This document shows, one piece after another, positions 20,805 to 28,709 of a DNA stretch of 64,000 nt. Numbering within the stretch: position 1 is the stretch's first letter; each line of letters begins with the position of its first letter. Position numbers and translations under genes: made by a program. Location: contig NZ_JALAGY010000076.1 in the NCBI RefSeq assembly GCF_022712195.1, positions 1-64,000 on the forward strand. The letters run 5' to 3'. The notes beneath the pieces are model-generated. The model was not told the origin of the DNA. It worked only from the letters and a program-made list of their open reading frames with translations, and ran no database searches. This DNA comes from Corynebacterium sp. GTDB lineage: Bacteria; Actinomycetota; Actinomycetes; Mycobacteriales; Mycobacteriaceae.

Positions 20805-21740
20805 CTACTGCTGGATGTCCGGGGAGCTGACGCCGCCGATGCGGTCCAGCGGCCAGATCTTCGCCGTGACCTTTCCGACGACGTTCTCCACCGGGACCGT
20901 GCCCTGGAGCTCGTCGCCGATGTGGAAACGCGAGTCGCCGGAGTTCGTCCGGTTGTCTCCCATGACCCACAGATTGCCCTCCGGCACGGTGACCGGCCCG
21001 AAGTAGGCGCCCTGGCAGGCGTCGGAACCGGTCATGGGGTCGACCTGGTAGGTCAACGGCGAACGGGTGTAGGAGTCGTCGACCTTCTTGCCGTCCACCA
21101 TCACCCCGGGGTCACCGGCCTGACACTGCACGGTCTGACCACCCGTGGCGATGACACGCTTGACCAGGGCATTCTCATCCGGGGCGAGGATGCCTATATA
21201 GGAAAGCGCCGTCTGGACACCGCTGACGACACTGTTGTCGGACCGCTGCGAGACGTACTGGTCGTTCCAGGACTCCGGCCCGTTGAACACCACCACGTCA
21301 CCCGGTGAAGGCTCACCGCCGAACCGGTAGGACAGCTTGTTGACGAAGATCCGGTCGCCGACACAGTCTTCGCACCCGTGCAGGGTCGGCTCCATCGACT
21401 CCGACGGGATCAGGTAGGGACGCCCCACGAAGGAGTTGAACAGGGCCAGCAGCACCAGCGCCACCACAAGGATGACCGGGAACTCGACCCACCAGGGGTA
21501 CGTCCGCTTTCGCCTGCGCTCGGACTCCTTCCGGCGGGCGGCGACCTTCTCCCGTTCGCTCAACCGGGGCTCCTCCCCGTCGGCGTCGTCCGCCCCGCCC
21601 GGGTCCACCGCCGTCGGCGCCCCCTGCCGGGCCCCCCATGTGTCGTCCTCACCGGCAGCGCCGGCGGCACCGGCCGTGTCAGGGCCGCCCACGGTGGCGT
21701 CTGTGTCTTCGGGGCCTTCGGGATCGTTCGGATCAGTCAC
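20805..21740 (-). CDS. lepB: signal peptidase I
   Basis: Cleaves Sec and Tat signal peptides on the outer face of the membrane. The 311-aa protein has an acidic N-terminal cytosolic region of about 100 residues and one TM segment (VILVVALVLLALFNSFV). The catalytic Ser is in PSESMEP and the Lys in VKRVIATGGQ; box E is GDNRTNSGDSR. The GTG at 21740 (MTDPNDPEG) is preferred; a start at 21782 is possible. Confidence 0.94.
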   Translation of the reverse strand: MTDPNDPEGPEDTDATVGGPDTAGAAGAAGEDDTWGARQGAPTAVDPGGADDADGEEPRLSEREKVAARRKESERRRKRTYPWWVEFPVILVVALVLLALFNSFVGRPYLIPSESMEPTLHGCEDCVGDRIFVNKLSYRFGGEPSPGDVVVFNGPESWNDQYVSQRSDNSVVSGVQTALSYIGILAPDENALVKRVIATGGQTVQCQAGDPGVMVDGKKVDDSYTRSPLTYQVDPMTGSDACQGAYFGPVTVPEGNLWVMGDNRTNSGDSRFHIGDELQGTVPVENVVGKVTAKIWPLDRIGGVSSPDIQQ

Positions 21741-21821
21741 GGCATCAGAGGTTACCAGCAGCAGGGGCCATACCCGTCTCACCGTGACGTCGTCCTCCCC
21801 CGCCGGCGCCCCGTCCTCCGG

Positions 21822-22232
21822 TCAGAACCGGGTGAAGCGCCAGTAGAGCCGTTGGTCCGTGAAGGCCGCGTTGATCCAGGTGTCATAGGCGTGGATGCCC
21901 ACCGGCGTGTAGGTGACCGTCACGTTGTCCCGCCCGCGAAGTCGGGTCCACAGGTCCCACGCGGCGGTGGCGCCCAGACTGCCCACCTCGATCCCCGCCC
22001 CGGCCACGGTGGTCCCCAGGTCGTAGGAACTACGCGGGTCCGGGATCCCGGTGGCGACCGCCATGTGCACCGGCATGGTCAGGTTGTCGACGTTGATCCA
22101 GGGATTGTCCCGCTTCCGGGAGTGTTCCGAGTCCCACGGGACACCCTTCGTGACCTCACCGTGGGTGTGTGCCGTGCCGTCCACCGCCAGCCTCCCTGCC
22201 AGGAGCTGATTGTTGTAGAAACCGCGGGACGA
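21822..22232 (-). pseudogene. C-terminal remnant of a mycolyltransferase (antigen 85 family)
   Basis: The last ~137 codons read like the end of a corynebacterial trehalose mycolyltransferase: NPWINVDNL, then GIEVGSL, then VTYTPVGIHAYDTW, matching the family's terminal His region (usually HSWPYW). Upstream of about 22232 the frame stays open but similarity stops, and no signal peptide or catalytic Ser region is present. I infer that the prophage insertion separated the N-terminal part. The exact breakpoint is uncertain. Confidence 0.6.
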
Positions 22233-22368
22233 CTTTCGCCACCTGGGGCGATACTTCCGCCGCTGGTCACAGCACTGTGACTCCTGCGTGGCGCATGGCA
22301 TATGTGGGGTATATGGCACCCGGTGCGGGATGGATGCGGGATGGAGACCTCTCCGTCCCCCTCCCGAT

Positions 22369-22397
22369 TTGATGTCTACAGCAGATTGCTGTACACT
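22369..22397 (+). promoter_or_regulatory. promoter with internal operator palindrome
   Basis: TTGATG (22369-22374), 17 nt, TACACT (22392-22397) is a good sigma-A type promoter. It points at the small genes starting at 22485. The spacer carries TACAGCA-GAT-TGCTGTA (22377-22393), a 7-bp-arm palindrome placed to block RNA polymerase. Confidence 0.7.
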
Positions 22398-22484
22398 TAG
22401 GGATGTGAGGCAGGGAGGCAACTTCCACCCCACCGGCCCGGTCCCCACCGGAGCCGACAATCACATAGTGAAAGGAGGAATCCT

Positions 22485-22592
22485 ATGTCCCCTGACGGAT
22501 GGGCCGCGATCATCGCGGCAGTCATCATCGCCGGCCCCACGTGGATCAAGCTAGTCAGAGACTGGCCCCGCGACACCGACGACGAGGACTAG
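22485..22592 (+). CDS. small membrane peptide, prophage cargo operon
   Basis: A 35-aa ORF starting at ATG 22485 with a strong ribosome binding site AAAGGAGG (22471-22478). It encodes one hydrophobic helix (AAIIAAVIIAGPTWI) and an acidic tail. It is the first gene after the 22369 promoter and is followed at once by a terminator-like hairpin. No family recognised. Confidence 0.6.
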   Translation: MSPDGWAAIIAAVIIAGPTWIKLVRDWPRDTDDED

Positions 22593-22596
22593 GAAA

Positions 22597-22637
22597 CCCC
22601 CGGCCCCGGCTATCAGCACTAGCCGGGCCCGGGGGCC
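22597..22637 (+). terminator. intrinsic terminator or attenuator hairpin
   Basis: CCCCGGCCCCGGCTA pairs with TAGCCGGGCCCGGGGG around a 7-nt loop. It sits between the 35-aa and 51-aa genes of the same operon, so it probably reduces downstream expression rather than ending the unit. Confidence 0.65.
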
Positions 22638-22674
22638 ACCCTTTCACTATACGGACAACAGAGAGGAACGAGCC

Positions 22675-22830
22675 ATGACCACCACCATCCGCTACATCGC
22701 CCTAATCGCCCTGTCGGTCTACCTGGTGAGCCTGAACCCCCCGGCGTGGGGAATCGCGCTCATGGCGGCCGTCCTGGTCGCCACCGTCGCCGCCGACGTC
22801 ATCAACGCCCGCCAGGACGGTGCGAAGTGA
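22675..22830 (+). CDS. small membrane protein, prophage cargo operon
   Basis: A 51-aa protein from ATG 22675 (AGAGAGGAACG upstream). It has two hydrophobic segments (YIALIALSVYLVSL and GIALMAAVLVATVAADVI), suggesting a small hairpin membrane protein. Its stop overlaps the GTG start of the next gene (GTGA). Confidence 0.55.
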   Translation: MTTTIRYIALIALSVYLVSLNPPAWGIALMAAVLVATVAADVINARQDGAK

Positions 22831-23075
22831 GCGCCGAGCTGGAGAACATCACCGAGGTCGTCGGGCCCGACGGCCAGACCTACTGGCCGATGTCCCGCAT
22901 CCTCCACCTGGCGGGCATCACCCGCAGCACCTGGACGTCCTACGTCACCCGCGAGCAGGCCCCCCAGCCCCACTACCGGGTGGACACCGTCCGCCTGTGG
23001 AGCGCCGACGAGATCCGCACCTGGCTGGACAGCCGCACCAGCCGCCCCGCCACGACAGGAACCACCGATGTCTAG
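22827..23075 (+). CDS. small HTH DNA-binding protein, excisionase-like
   Basis: An 82-aa protein starting at GTG 22827. The segment WPMSRILHLAGITRSTWTSY followed by RLWSADEIRTWLDSR is typical of AlpA/MerR-like winged helices found in excisionases and phage regulators. Its position by the prophage left end suits excision control or regulation of the local promoter. Which of the two cannot be told from sequence. Confidence 0.65.
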   Translation: MSAELENITEVVGPDGQTYWPMSRILHLAGITRSTWTSYVTREQAPQPHYRVDTVRLWSADEIRTWLDSRTSRPATTGTTDV

Positions 23076-23175
23076 CAGCGACTGTGTCCCGCGTGACGAC
23101 CATGCGAAGCCCTGCGACGGACTAGGAGCCACCCGCCCTGGGGACTCTCACCGGTTCACTACCGAGGGATCCTGA
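23068..23175 (+). CDS. possible 35-aa ORF
   Basis: ATG 23068 overlaps the stop of the HTH gene and the frame runs to TGA 23175, immediately before the next gene. There is no separate ribosome binding site or recognisable domain. It may be a translational link only. Confidence 0.25.
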   Translation: MSSSDCVPRDDHAKPCDGLGATRPGDSHRFTTEGS

Positions 23176-23177
23176 CG

Positions 23178-23774
23178 ATGGACTGGGACTACATCGGGAC
23201 CATCGCCAGCATCGTGGCAGCAGTCGGGACTCCGTTCGCGGTATTTCTAGCCTGGAGCCAACTGGAAGTCGCGCAACGCGGCCCAGACAGACAAGCACTC
23301 GAGGTGCGGATACGACTATTTGACCCCGTGGACGAAATGCAGAGATTTACGTATTTCATCAGAGTGGTAGGACCAGGCGCTTTCTACGACTTAGAGGCCT
23401 ACGTCCATTTTGGAAACCGCTGGCACGAGATATCGGAGGGGTTGATTGAATTCAACCGATTTTATGATCCGATAGAAGGAGATATTGCCATACCCCAGAA
23501 GTACGCCAACGAAGCGAAATTGGTTCTTCATTGGGCGTCCGGAGCGAAAAGGAACCAGGGGTTGGACGATCACCTCGGAATGGTCATGATCTCCTCGAAA
23601 GAAAGGTACCGATGGAAGGAGAAGATTTTTGCGAAGACTCGTAAAAGGTGGAACAGAGTCGTCTCCCGATTCTACAGCGACGACCACTTTCTAATTCGCC
23701 CAACGGGAAAATGGGTCAAGTTGCCAAAGGATTCGGTTTCCGGCCGTAGTCATCCAGGTTGGCCAAACACCTAG
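23178..23774 (+). CDS. AT-richer membrane-anchored cargo protein, unknown
   Basis: A 198-aa protein with one N-terminal TM helix (IGTIASIVAAVGTPFAVFLAW) and a soluble domain of about 170 residues rich in aromatic and basic residues. Its base composition is clearly lower in GC than every neighbour (codons ending in A/T such as TTT, ATT, GAA), indicating recent separate acquisition. It is the last gene of the rightward operon and is followed by a terminator. I recognise no family; it fits a lysogenic-conversion or anti-phage moron by position only. Confidence 0.75.
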   Translation: MDWDYIGTIASIVAAVGTPFAVFLAWSQLEVAQRGPDRQALEVRIRLFDPVDEMQRFTYFIRVVGPGAFYDLEAYVHFGNRWHEISEGLIEFNRFYDPIEGDIAIPQKYANEAKLVLHWASGAKRNQGLDDHLGMVMISSKERYRWKEKIFAKTRKRWNRVVSRFYSDDHFLIRPTGKWVKLPKDSVSGRSHPGWPNT

Positions 23775-23788
23775 TCAAATGAGAAAAA

Positions 23789-23816
23789 GCCCCCACCGCC
23801 TGCTGACGGTGGGGGC
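23789..23816. terminator. intrinsic terminator at end of cargo operon
   Basis: GCCCCCACCG and CGGTGGGGGC form a 10-bp stem with flanking A5 on the left and CCTTAA on the right. It can act for the rightward cargo operon. The same stem sequence recurs in the terminator at 63904-63936. Confidence 0.85.
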
Positions 23817-23829
23817 CTTAATCAAAATC

Positions 23830-23875
23830 CTGGTGATAATATCACCAGATGCAGAACTGAGTGATAATATCACTC
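23830..23875. repeat. two identical palindromes, core GTGATAATATCAC
   Basis: CTGGTGATAATATCACCAG (23830-23848) and GAGTGATAATATCACTC (23859-23875) share the 13-bp core GTGATAATATCAC; core-to-core spacing is 28 bp. They lie between the ends of two converging transcription units rather than upstream of a gene. They look like protein-binding sites. Confidence 0.8.
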
Positions 23876-23915
23876 GCGTTTTGTCCTCGGACGGGAGTCT
23901 GCGCTCGGGGCTGCG

Positions 23916-24257
23916 TCACAGGTCGTGCCTGATCTCCGCGGGGATATCCGCAGACGAATCCGGGTGACGACGCAGCAACGTGCGGATGAAGTGCAGCGCG
24001 GCCCGGTACCGGGACTCCAGTGACGTCACCCGCTTGTCCAGCCGCTCGATCTTATCGTCCCGCTCAGCGAGCCGCTTGTCCGTCCAGGACTGCATCTGCG
24101 TGAGCAGCTGCTGCCAGTGCTCGGCAGTCGAGGGCGCGTCCGACGCTTCACCGTCTGCGCCGTCGCTCTTGCCCTGCCGGAGTCCCACTAGTCCTGCCAG
24201 GGCGCCAATCAGCGCGGGCACGACGTACCGGATCGCGTCGGAGGCGAGGTCCATCAT
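23916..24257 (-). CDS. membrane-anchored coiled-coil phage protein
   Basis: A 113-aa protein starting at ATG 24257 after GGGAGGT. Residues 8-28 form a TM helix and residues 55-95 a heptad-rich helix (DKIERLDKRVTSLESRY). It is the last gene of the late operon, after the holin. Its topology resembles accessory lysis proteins, but no family match is evident. Confidence 0.65.
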   Translation of the reverse strand: MMDLASDAIRYVVPALIGALAGLVGLRQGKSDGADGEASDAPSTAEHWQQLLTQMQSWTDKRLAERDDKIERLDKRVTSLESRYRAALHFIRTLLRRHPDSSADIPAEIRHDL

Positions 24258-24685
24258 TCGCGCACCTCCCTGATCTTCAGTTCGAGCTTCGACCCTCGCC
24301 ACAGGGACCAGACGATCGCAGCAGGGAACAGCCAGTACCAAGACGCAGTGAGCCACATCCCGGCACCGAGCAGGGACGCTCCCCACCCGGCGTGCAGACC
24401 GATGGCTGCGGCGTAGGACCACCGGTGGGCCCGGCTACCGGGACGGGTCGCGCCCATGAAGCACAGGCCCGCCAAGGTCAGCCAGATCAGCGCCCACAGG
24501 TCCATGCCGAGGTAGACCTCCAGCGGGTGGTCGGTCGGCTCGGAGTCCCAGAACGCGATACCCCGCAGCAGACAGCCGATGCCGAGCAGGACCAGGCCGG
24601 TGCCGTCGGTCATCATCGCTGCACGGAGTCGCTCGGCGGGGCGCCGCAGCCGCTTCGGCAGGTGGTCGATCGGCATCGCTCTCAC
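24254..24685 (-). CDS. four-TM phage membrane protein (lysis region)
   Basis: A 143-aa protein with a GTG start overlapping the holin stop (GTGA). Four predicted TM helices cover GLVLLGIGCLLRGI, LWALIWLTLAGLCF, IGLHAGWGASLLGA and WYWLFPAAIVW. It lies in the lysis cassette and could be a second holin or a regulator of lysis timing. Confidence 0.65.
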   Translation of the reverse strand: MRAMPIDHLPKRLRRPAERLRAAMMTDGTGLVLLGIGCLLRGIAFWDSEPTDHPLEVYLGMDLWALIWLTLAGLCFMGATRPGSRAHRWSYAAAIGLHAGWGASLLGAGMWLTASWYWLFPAAIVWSLWRGSKLELKIREVRE

Positions 24686-25203
24686 GCTCCCGGGTAGCGA
24701 CCGGGGCCCGCCGGGTCGTGCTCGGGCTCCCGTGCCTCGGCGTCGGCGTCGTGCTTGCCGTAGGGCTGGTCGTAGACCTCCCTGATCCCCTCGGACACTC
24801 TGCTGCGGACGGACTCCGGCAGCTCGTCGAGCTTCGCGGCGAGGATGTCGCCGACCTGGTTGGCGGACGATCGGGCTTCGGCACGAACCTGTGCGAGCAT
24901 CTTCTCTGCCTCTGCGCGGGCCTCGGCAAGTGCTTCGGTGCGGGCTTCCTCGCGGGCCTTGGACCGCTCGGCGTCGAGCTTCTGTTTCGGCACGTCGACG
25001 TTGCGGTAGGCCTTGACTCCGAATAGGCCGATCAGCGGCCCGCCGACCTGGAGGATCTTCTCGACGGTGTCATCGATGGCGACCGGGTCGATCAGTCCGA
25101 ACAGGGACAGTACGACGGCGGCGACCACTACCCCGGCGTACAGGGCTTTGCGTCGCCAGTCGTCGTTGTCCCAGTTGACGAGTTTCCCGTTGGTATCGCT
25201 CAT
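24682..25203 (-). CDS. putative holin
   Basis: A 173-aa protein with two TM helices near the N-terminus (ALYAGVVVAAVVLSLFGLI and VGGPLIGLFGV) and a long charged Ala/Glu/Arg helix afterwards. It starts at ATG 25203, overlapping the endolysin stop by ATGA. Size, topology and position directly after the endolysin match actinophage holins. Confidence 0.75.
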   Translation of the reverse strand: MSDTNGKLVNWDNDDWRRKALYAGVVVAAVVLSLFGLIDPVAIDDTVEKILQVGGPLIGLFGVKAYRNVDVPKQKLDAERSKAREEARTEALAEARAEAEKMLAQVRAEARSSANQVGDILAAKLDELPESVRSRVSEGIREVYDQPYGKHDADAEAREPEHDPAGPGRYPGA

Positions 25204-26642
25204 GACTGCTTCCCTTCTGCGATGATGGCGCGGAGCTTGTCCTCGCCGACGATGGCGATCATCTCGGGGACGGTGCAGCCCCCGGTTTCGCGCAGCTTCT
25301 GCTTTCCGGCGGCGATGATCGAGTCGATGTCCCATCCGGCGAACGACGGCGCGCCGTCGGGTGTCCGGCCGGGCCCGGCGATCTGGTCGAGAAGTAGCCT
25401 CGGGTAGTCAGTCACGGGTGTCTCCTTCGGAGTTTCGGTGGTGGCGCGGCGCATGGCGTCGTACCAGTACTGCGCCCGCTCCATCCACTTGCGGTGGTAC
25501 TTCCCGCCGTCGGCGAGGTGGAATGGACAGGCCGTCGCGCCGGTTTCCCGGTGGTCGCGGATGTTCCTGCCGAACACCGGTCGACCCAGGTTGTGCTTGA
25601 TACACAGTGCGGCGGCGAGGTGCGCGCCCTCCTCGATCGTGGCGTCGCTGATCGGCCAGTCCAGGCCCGCTCCCCCGCTGTTGGCGTGCTCGATGCCGAT
25701 GCTCTCCTGGTTCCGGAGGGTGTCGGCGGCGTGCCAGGCGGTGTCGGAGTCCCAGACGAGCTGACCGATCATGCCGAAGCGGTCGACCTGGTAGTGCGCG
25801 CTGGCCTGCCGTTTCTGCCACACGTCCCAGATCTGGTCGACCGACAGGATGCCGGCGTTGTGGTGCCGGACGATGTACTTGATCTGCTTGCCGCCCCGGC
25901 CCGGGGTGAAGTGCTTGTTCAGCAGCTTCGTCACCCACGCCTCACACTTCGACCAGGAGCGCATCACGCCCTGCTTGAAGTCTCCCGCGACCGTCGGGGC
26001 CGACGGGGCGCCACTGTCGCCAGGAGTGGACGACCAGTCACGGTGGTAGACGTCGTTGACGTCGATCTGGATGCCGTCTGGGCCGGGCACGTTGTGCTCG
26101 CGCTGATACAGCACCGCATAGTCCGCGCCGGTGACGCCTGCAGACCATGACCGGGTGACCCAGCCGAGGACACGGCCCGGCTCGACGACGGCGACGACGC
26201 CGTCCTCCATCGCCCAGTGCACGACCTTGCTGTGGCCGTAAATGCCGACCCGGTCGCGGCCCAGGACCTCGACCGCGGCGCGGAAGTAGTTGACCGCGGT
26301 GCCGTTCCACTGCTGAAGGGTGATGTCGAAGTCGACCGCGAAGAACACCGGGGCGTCGGGCATGCCGATCTCGGCGAGTTTCTTCTTGGCCGCCAGGGCG
26401 TCGGCCTTTCCCCCGGCAGCACCGCGCATGGCGTCGGGGCTGTCGGCGCCGCCGTACTGCCACACCGTGGCGATGCGCAGTCCAGCAGCACGATACTCGT
26501 CGACTTTGGCCTTGGTGAGCGGCTTGGCCTTCATCCAGGGCTCGCGGGCCGGGCTGATGTAGGAGACGACGCCGATGTGGCCGGCGTCCTTGATCGCCTT
26601 TCCAGACGGGAAAGACGCACTGAAGTCAATGACTGTAGCCAT
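25200..26642 (-). CDS. modular endolysin: DUF1906-type hydrolase-like domain plus amidase
   Basis: A 480-aa peptidoglycan hydrolase. Residues 1-200 resemble the DUF1906 glycoside-hydrolase-like domain (VIDFSA, IATVWQYGG, FFAVDFD). Residues 252-395 are an N-acetylmuramoyl-L-alanine amidase with zinc ligands His260 in IVRHHNAG, and His364 and Cys372 in DHRETGATACPF. A C-terminal tail of about 80 residues carries an LLLDQIAGPGR motif common at the end of corynephage and mycophage lysins. No signal peptide is present, so it needs the holin. A terminator lies just upstream. Confidence 0.88.
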   Translation of the reverse strand: MATVIDFSASFPSGKAIKDAGHIGVVSYISPAREPWMKAKPLTKAKVDEYRAAGLRIATVWQYGGADSPDAMRGAAGGKADALAAKKKLAEIGMPDAPVFFAVDFDITLQQWNGTAVNYFRAAVEVLGRDRVGIYGHSKVVHWAMEDGVVAVVEPGRVLGWVTRSWSAGVTGADYAVLYQREHNVPGPDGIQIDVNDVYHRDWSSTPGDSGAPSAPTVAGDFKQGVMRSWSKCEAWVTKLLNKHFTPGRGGKQIKYIVRHHNAGILSVDQIWDVWQKRQASAHYQVDRFGMIGQLVWDSDTAWHAADTLRNQESIGIEHANSGGAGLDWPISDATIEEGAHLAAALCIKHNLGRPVFGRNIRDHRETGATACPFHLADGGKYHRKWMERAQYWYDAMRRATTETPKETPVTDYPRLLLDQIAGPGRTPDGAPSFAGWDIDSIIAAGKQKLRETGGCTVPEMIAIVGEDKLRAIIAEGKQS

Positions 26643-26669
26643 GTGTCACCCCTTCCAGGGCATGAGAAA

Positions 26670-26692
26670 ACCCCCGGTGCTTTACCGGGGGT
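26670..26692 (-). terminator. intrinsic terminator between tail and lysis genes
   Basis: ACCCCCGGT-GCTTT-ACCGGGGGT forms a perfect 9-bp stem. On the leftward transcript it is followed by TTTTC, so it should terminate late transcription before the lysin unless read through. Confidence 0.8.
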
Positions 26693-26708
26693 GGTTGGGT
26701 TTGAGGGG

Positions 26709-28706
26709 TCAGTGGGCGACGAAACGCCACCAGACACGGCCCTGACCGCCAGGGTTCCCCGCGCTCAGTGGAGCGCCGGGCCCGCCGCCGCCACCGGGCG
26801 GGTTACCGGATTGCCCGTTGCTGGCCGCGGCACCGCCGGTGAATGTCCGCCCGAATGCCGAGTGGTTCCCTGCAGCACGGCCCGGCTGGTTGCCGTTGGT
26901 GCTGGTGCCCGGCCCGCCGCCGGAGGCGCGCAGGACCTCCTGCCCGCCGATCCGAACGGTTGCGGCGCCGCCTGCCGACCCGTTGCTGGAGTTCGATGAG
27001 CCTCCGGAGCCACCCAGACCGGGTTGAGCCGTCAACGTCGCTCCGGCGGTTGCCTGCACGCTGGCGTGTGCCCAGGACCCGGATCGGCCGCCGTCGCCGG
27101 TGGAGATGATGCCGCCGCCTGCGCCACCACCGCCTGCCCCGACGGCGACGAGTTCGACCGTGTCAGCCCAGTCGGGGACGGTGGCGTCGATGGCCGCTGC
27201 CGAGGTGGTCTCGGACCAGTCAGAGACCCGGGTGGTGATCTTGATGCCGTGCTTGGCGGCGAGCGAGGAAATGTGGCGGTGGATGTTCGATGCGGTGTCT
27301 CCGTGGTGCCAGTGCATCTCGCGGACGATCATTTCCGACCACGCGTTGTTGCCGGTGTTCGTCCCGATCTTCAGTGACTTCATCCAGGGGGCGTTGCCCT
27401 CGGAGGGGCGGTCCACGCCGGTCGACTGCGGCACGAGGCTGTTGACGTAGTAGCCGATGTGGCCCGACGCCAGAAAGGTGACCGCGATTACCATCGGCTG
27501 TCCGGCGGTCGACGGGTCCAGGACGACGCCCTGGTTGAACGCTGAGTTCGACGCGCCCTTGAGCAGGCCAGCGTCGCGCTCCCGCCATGCCCATACGTAG
27601 CCGTCGTCGTCAGCGACCGAGCGGGTGAAGAACGGCTGGCTGTTCGTCCCGCTATCGCCCAGGCTGCTGGTGACGATGTACACGGTCAGCGGTAGAGAGT
27701 GGGCGCCCGGCCAGCCGACGGTCTCCATGCGACGATTGCCGCCGGTGAAGTCGAGGGCGCGGATGTTCCCGTTGACGCGCAGGGTGGGCCGGTCGTCGCC
27801 GCTGGCCCGCATGGACTCGGTGACCAGCGATCCGTCGATCGGCTGGAAGCTCGACATGCGCGTGCCGTCGGACAGGTGGTCCCATTCGGCGGCGTCGAAG
27901 CCGTAGATCCGCTCATCGTCGTGGTCGTCGAGTCCCAGCCCTGCGGCGACGGCTCGAGCCAGAAGCCAGTTACCGGTCCACAGGGCGTGGATCTTGTCGC
28001 CCTGCAGGGCCCATTCCCCGCCGCCGAGGTGCTCCCACCACAGGTTCGCGTCGAGGAAGTAGCAGTTGTCGTACTCCTCGGTCACCTCGCGTATTGCTTC
28101 GCCGTACTGGGCCCAGGTGATGCCGGTGTCGGCGCGGTCCATGCGGCGGTACGAGTGGACGAAGATGTGCTGAGCCCGGGCGTTGGTACGGGCGTCTGCG
28201 TCGAGGATGACCGACCTGATGTTGTCCTTCACCGTCGACAGCGGGACTTGCTGGGAGTAGTCGTTGGAGCCGATCATGTGGAACACCAGGTCCGGCTGCC
28301 ACCCGGCGAGAAGCGTCCCACGGGTCGGGCCGTAGTAGTTCGAGGTAGTAGTTCCGCCGACCCCGGCATTGAGGAAGTGGAAACCGGTCGCGGTGCGGGC
28401 GGACACCGTGCCGGTGTTCTGCTTCACCAGGGCGGTCGCCGGGGCGCCGACCACGTGCTTCACCATCAGAGAGGCGACCTGGGTGACGTAGGACTCGTTG
28501 CGGGTCGTGCCGTAGCCGTCCGTCGTCGAACTGCCGAGGAACATCACCTTGAGCGGCCCCGTGCGGGCTCGCTCCCACCCGAGGTCAGCCTTCACCGTCG
28601 GAGGACTGGCGGACCAGATCAGGTCCGCACCGTGGTAGACCTCGCTAATCGAGTCGGATCCGTGGAAGATGGTGGCGACGTCGCGGCCGCCGATGCTGAT
28701 GCCCAT
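26709..28706 (-). CDS. SGNH-esterase minor tail protein with glycine-rich C-terminus
   Basis: A 665-aa tail protein. Residues 50-250 form an SGNH/GDSL hydrolase: block I VMFLGSSTTDGYG with the nucleophile Ser, block III MIGSNDY, and block V GDKIHALW with Asp and His. A middle region of about 200 residues resembles a LamG-like sandwich. The C-terminus is Gly-rich ([13 protein letters not shown], then GGSGGSSNSSNG), as in adhesive fibre tips. It may deacylate cell-envelope glycolipids or glycans during infection; the substrate is not known. Confidence 0.8.
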   Translation of the reverse strand: MGISIGGRDVATIFHGSDSISEVYHGADLIWSASPPTVKADLGWERARTGPLKVMFLGSSTTDGYGTTRNESYVTQVASLMVKHVVGAPATALVKQNTGTVSARTATGFHFLNAGVGGTTTSNYYGPTRGTLLAGWQPDLVFHMIGSNDYSQQVPLSTVKDNIRSVILDADARTNARAQHIFVHSYRRMDRADTGITWAQYGEAIREVTEEYDNCYFLDANLWWEHLGGGEWALQGDKIHALWTGNWLLARAVAAGLGLDDHDDERIYGFDAAEWDHLSDGTRMSSFQPIDGSLVTESMRASGDDRPTLRVNGNIRALDFTGGNRRMETVGWPGAHSLPLTVYIVTSSLGDSGTNSQPFFTRSVADDDGYVWAWRERDAGLLKGASNSAFNQGVVLDPSTAGQPMVIAVTFLASGHIGYYVNSLVPQSTGVDRPSEGNAPWMKSLKIGTNTGNNAWSEMIVREMHWHHGDTASNIHRHISSLAAKHGIKITTRVSDWSETTSAAAIDATVPDWADTVELVAVGAGGGGAGGGIISTGDGGRSGSWAHASVQATAGATLTAQPGLGGSGGSSNSSNGSAGGAATVRIGGQEVLRASGGGPGTSTNGNQPGRAAGNHSAFGRTFTGGAAASNGQSGNPPGGGGGPGAPLSAGNPGGQGRVWWRFVAH

Positions 28707-28709
28707 TCG

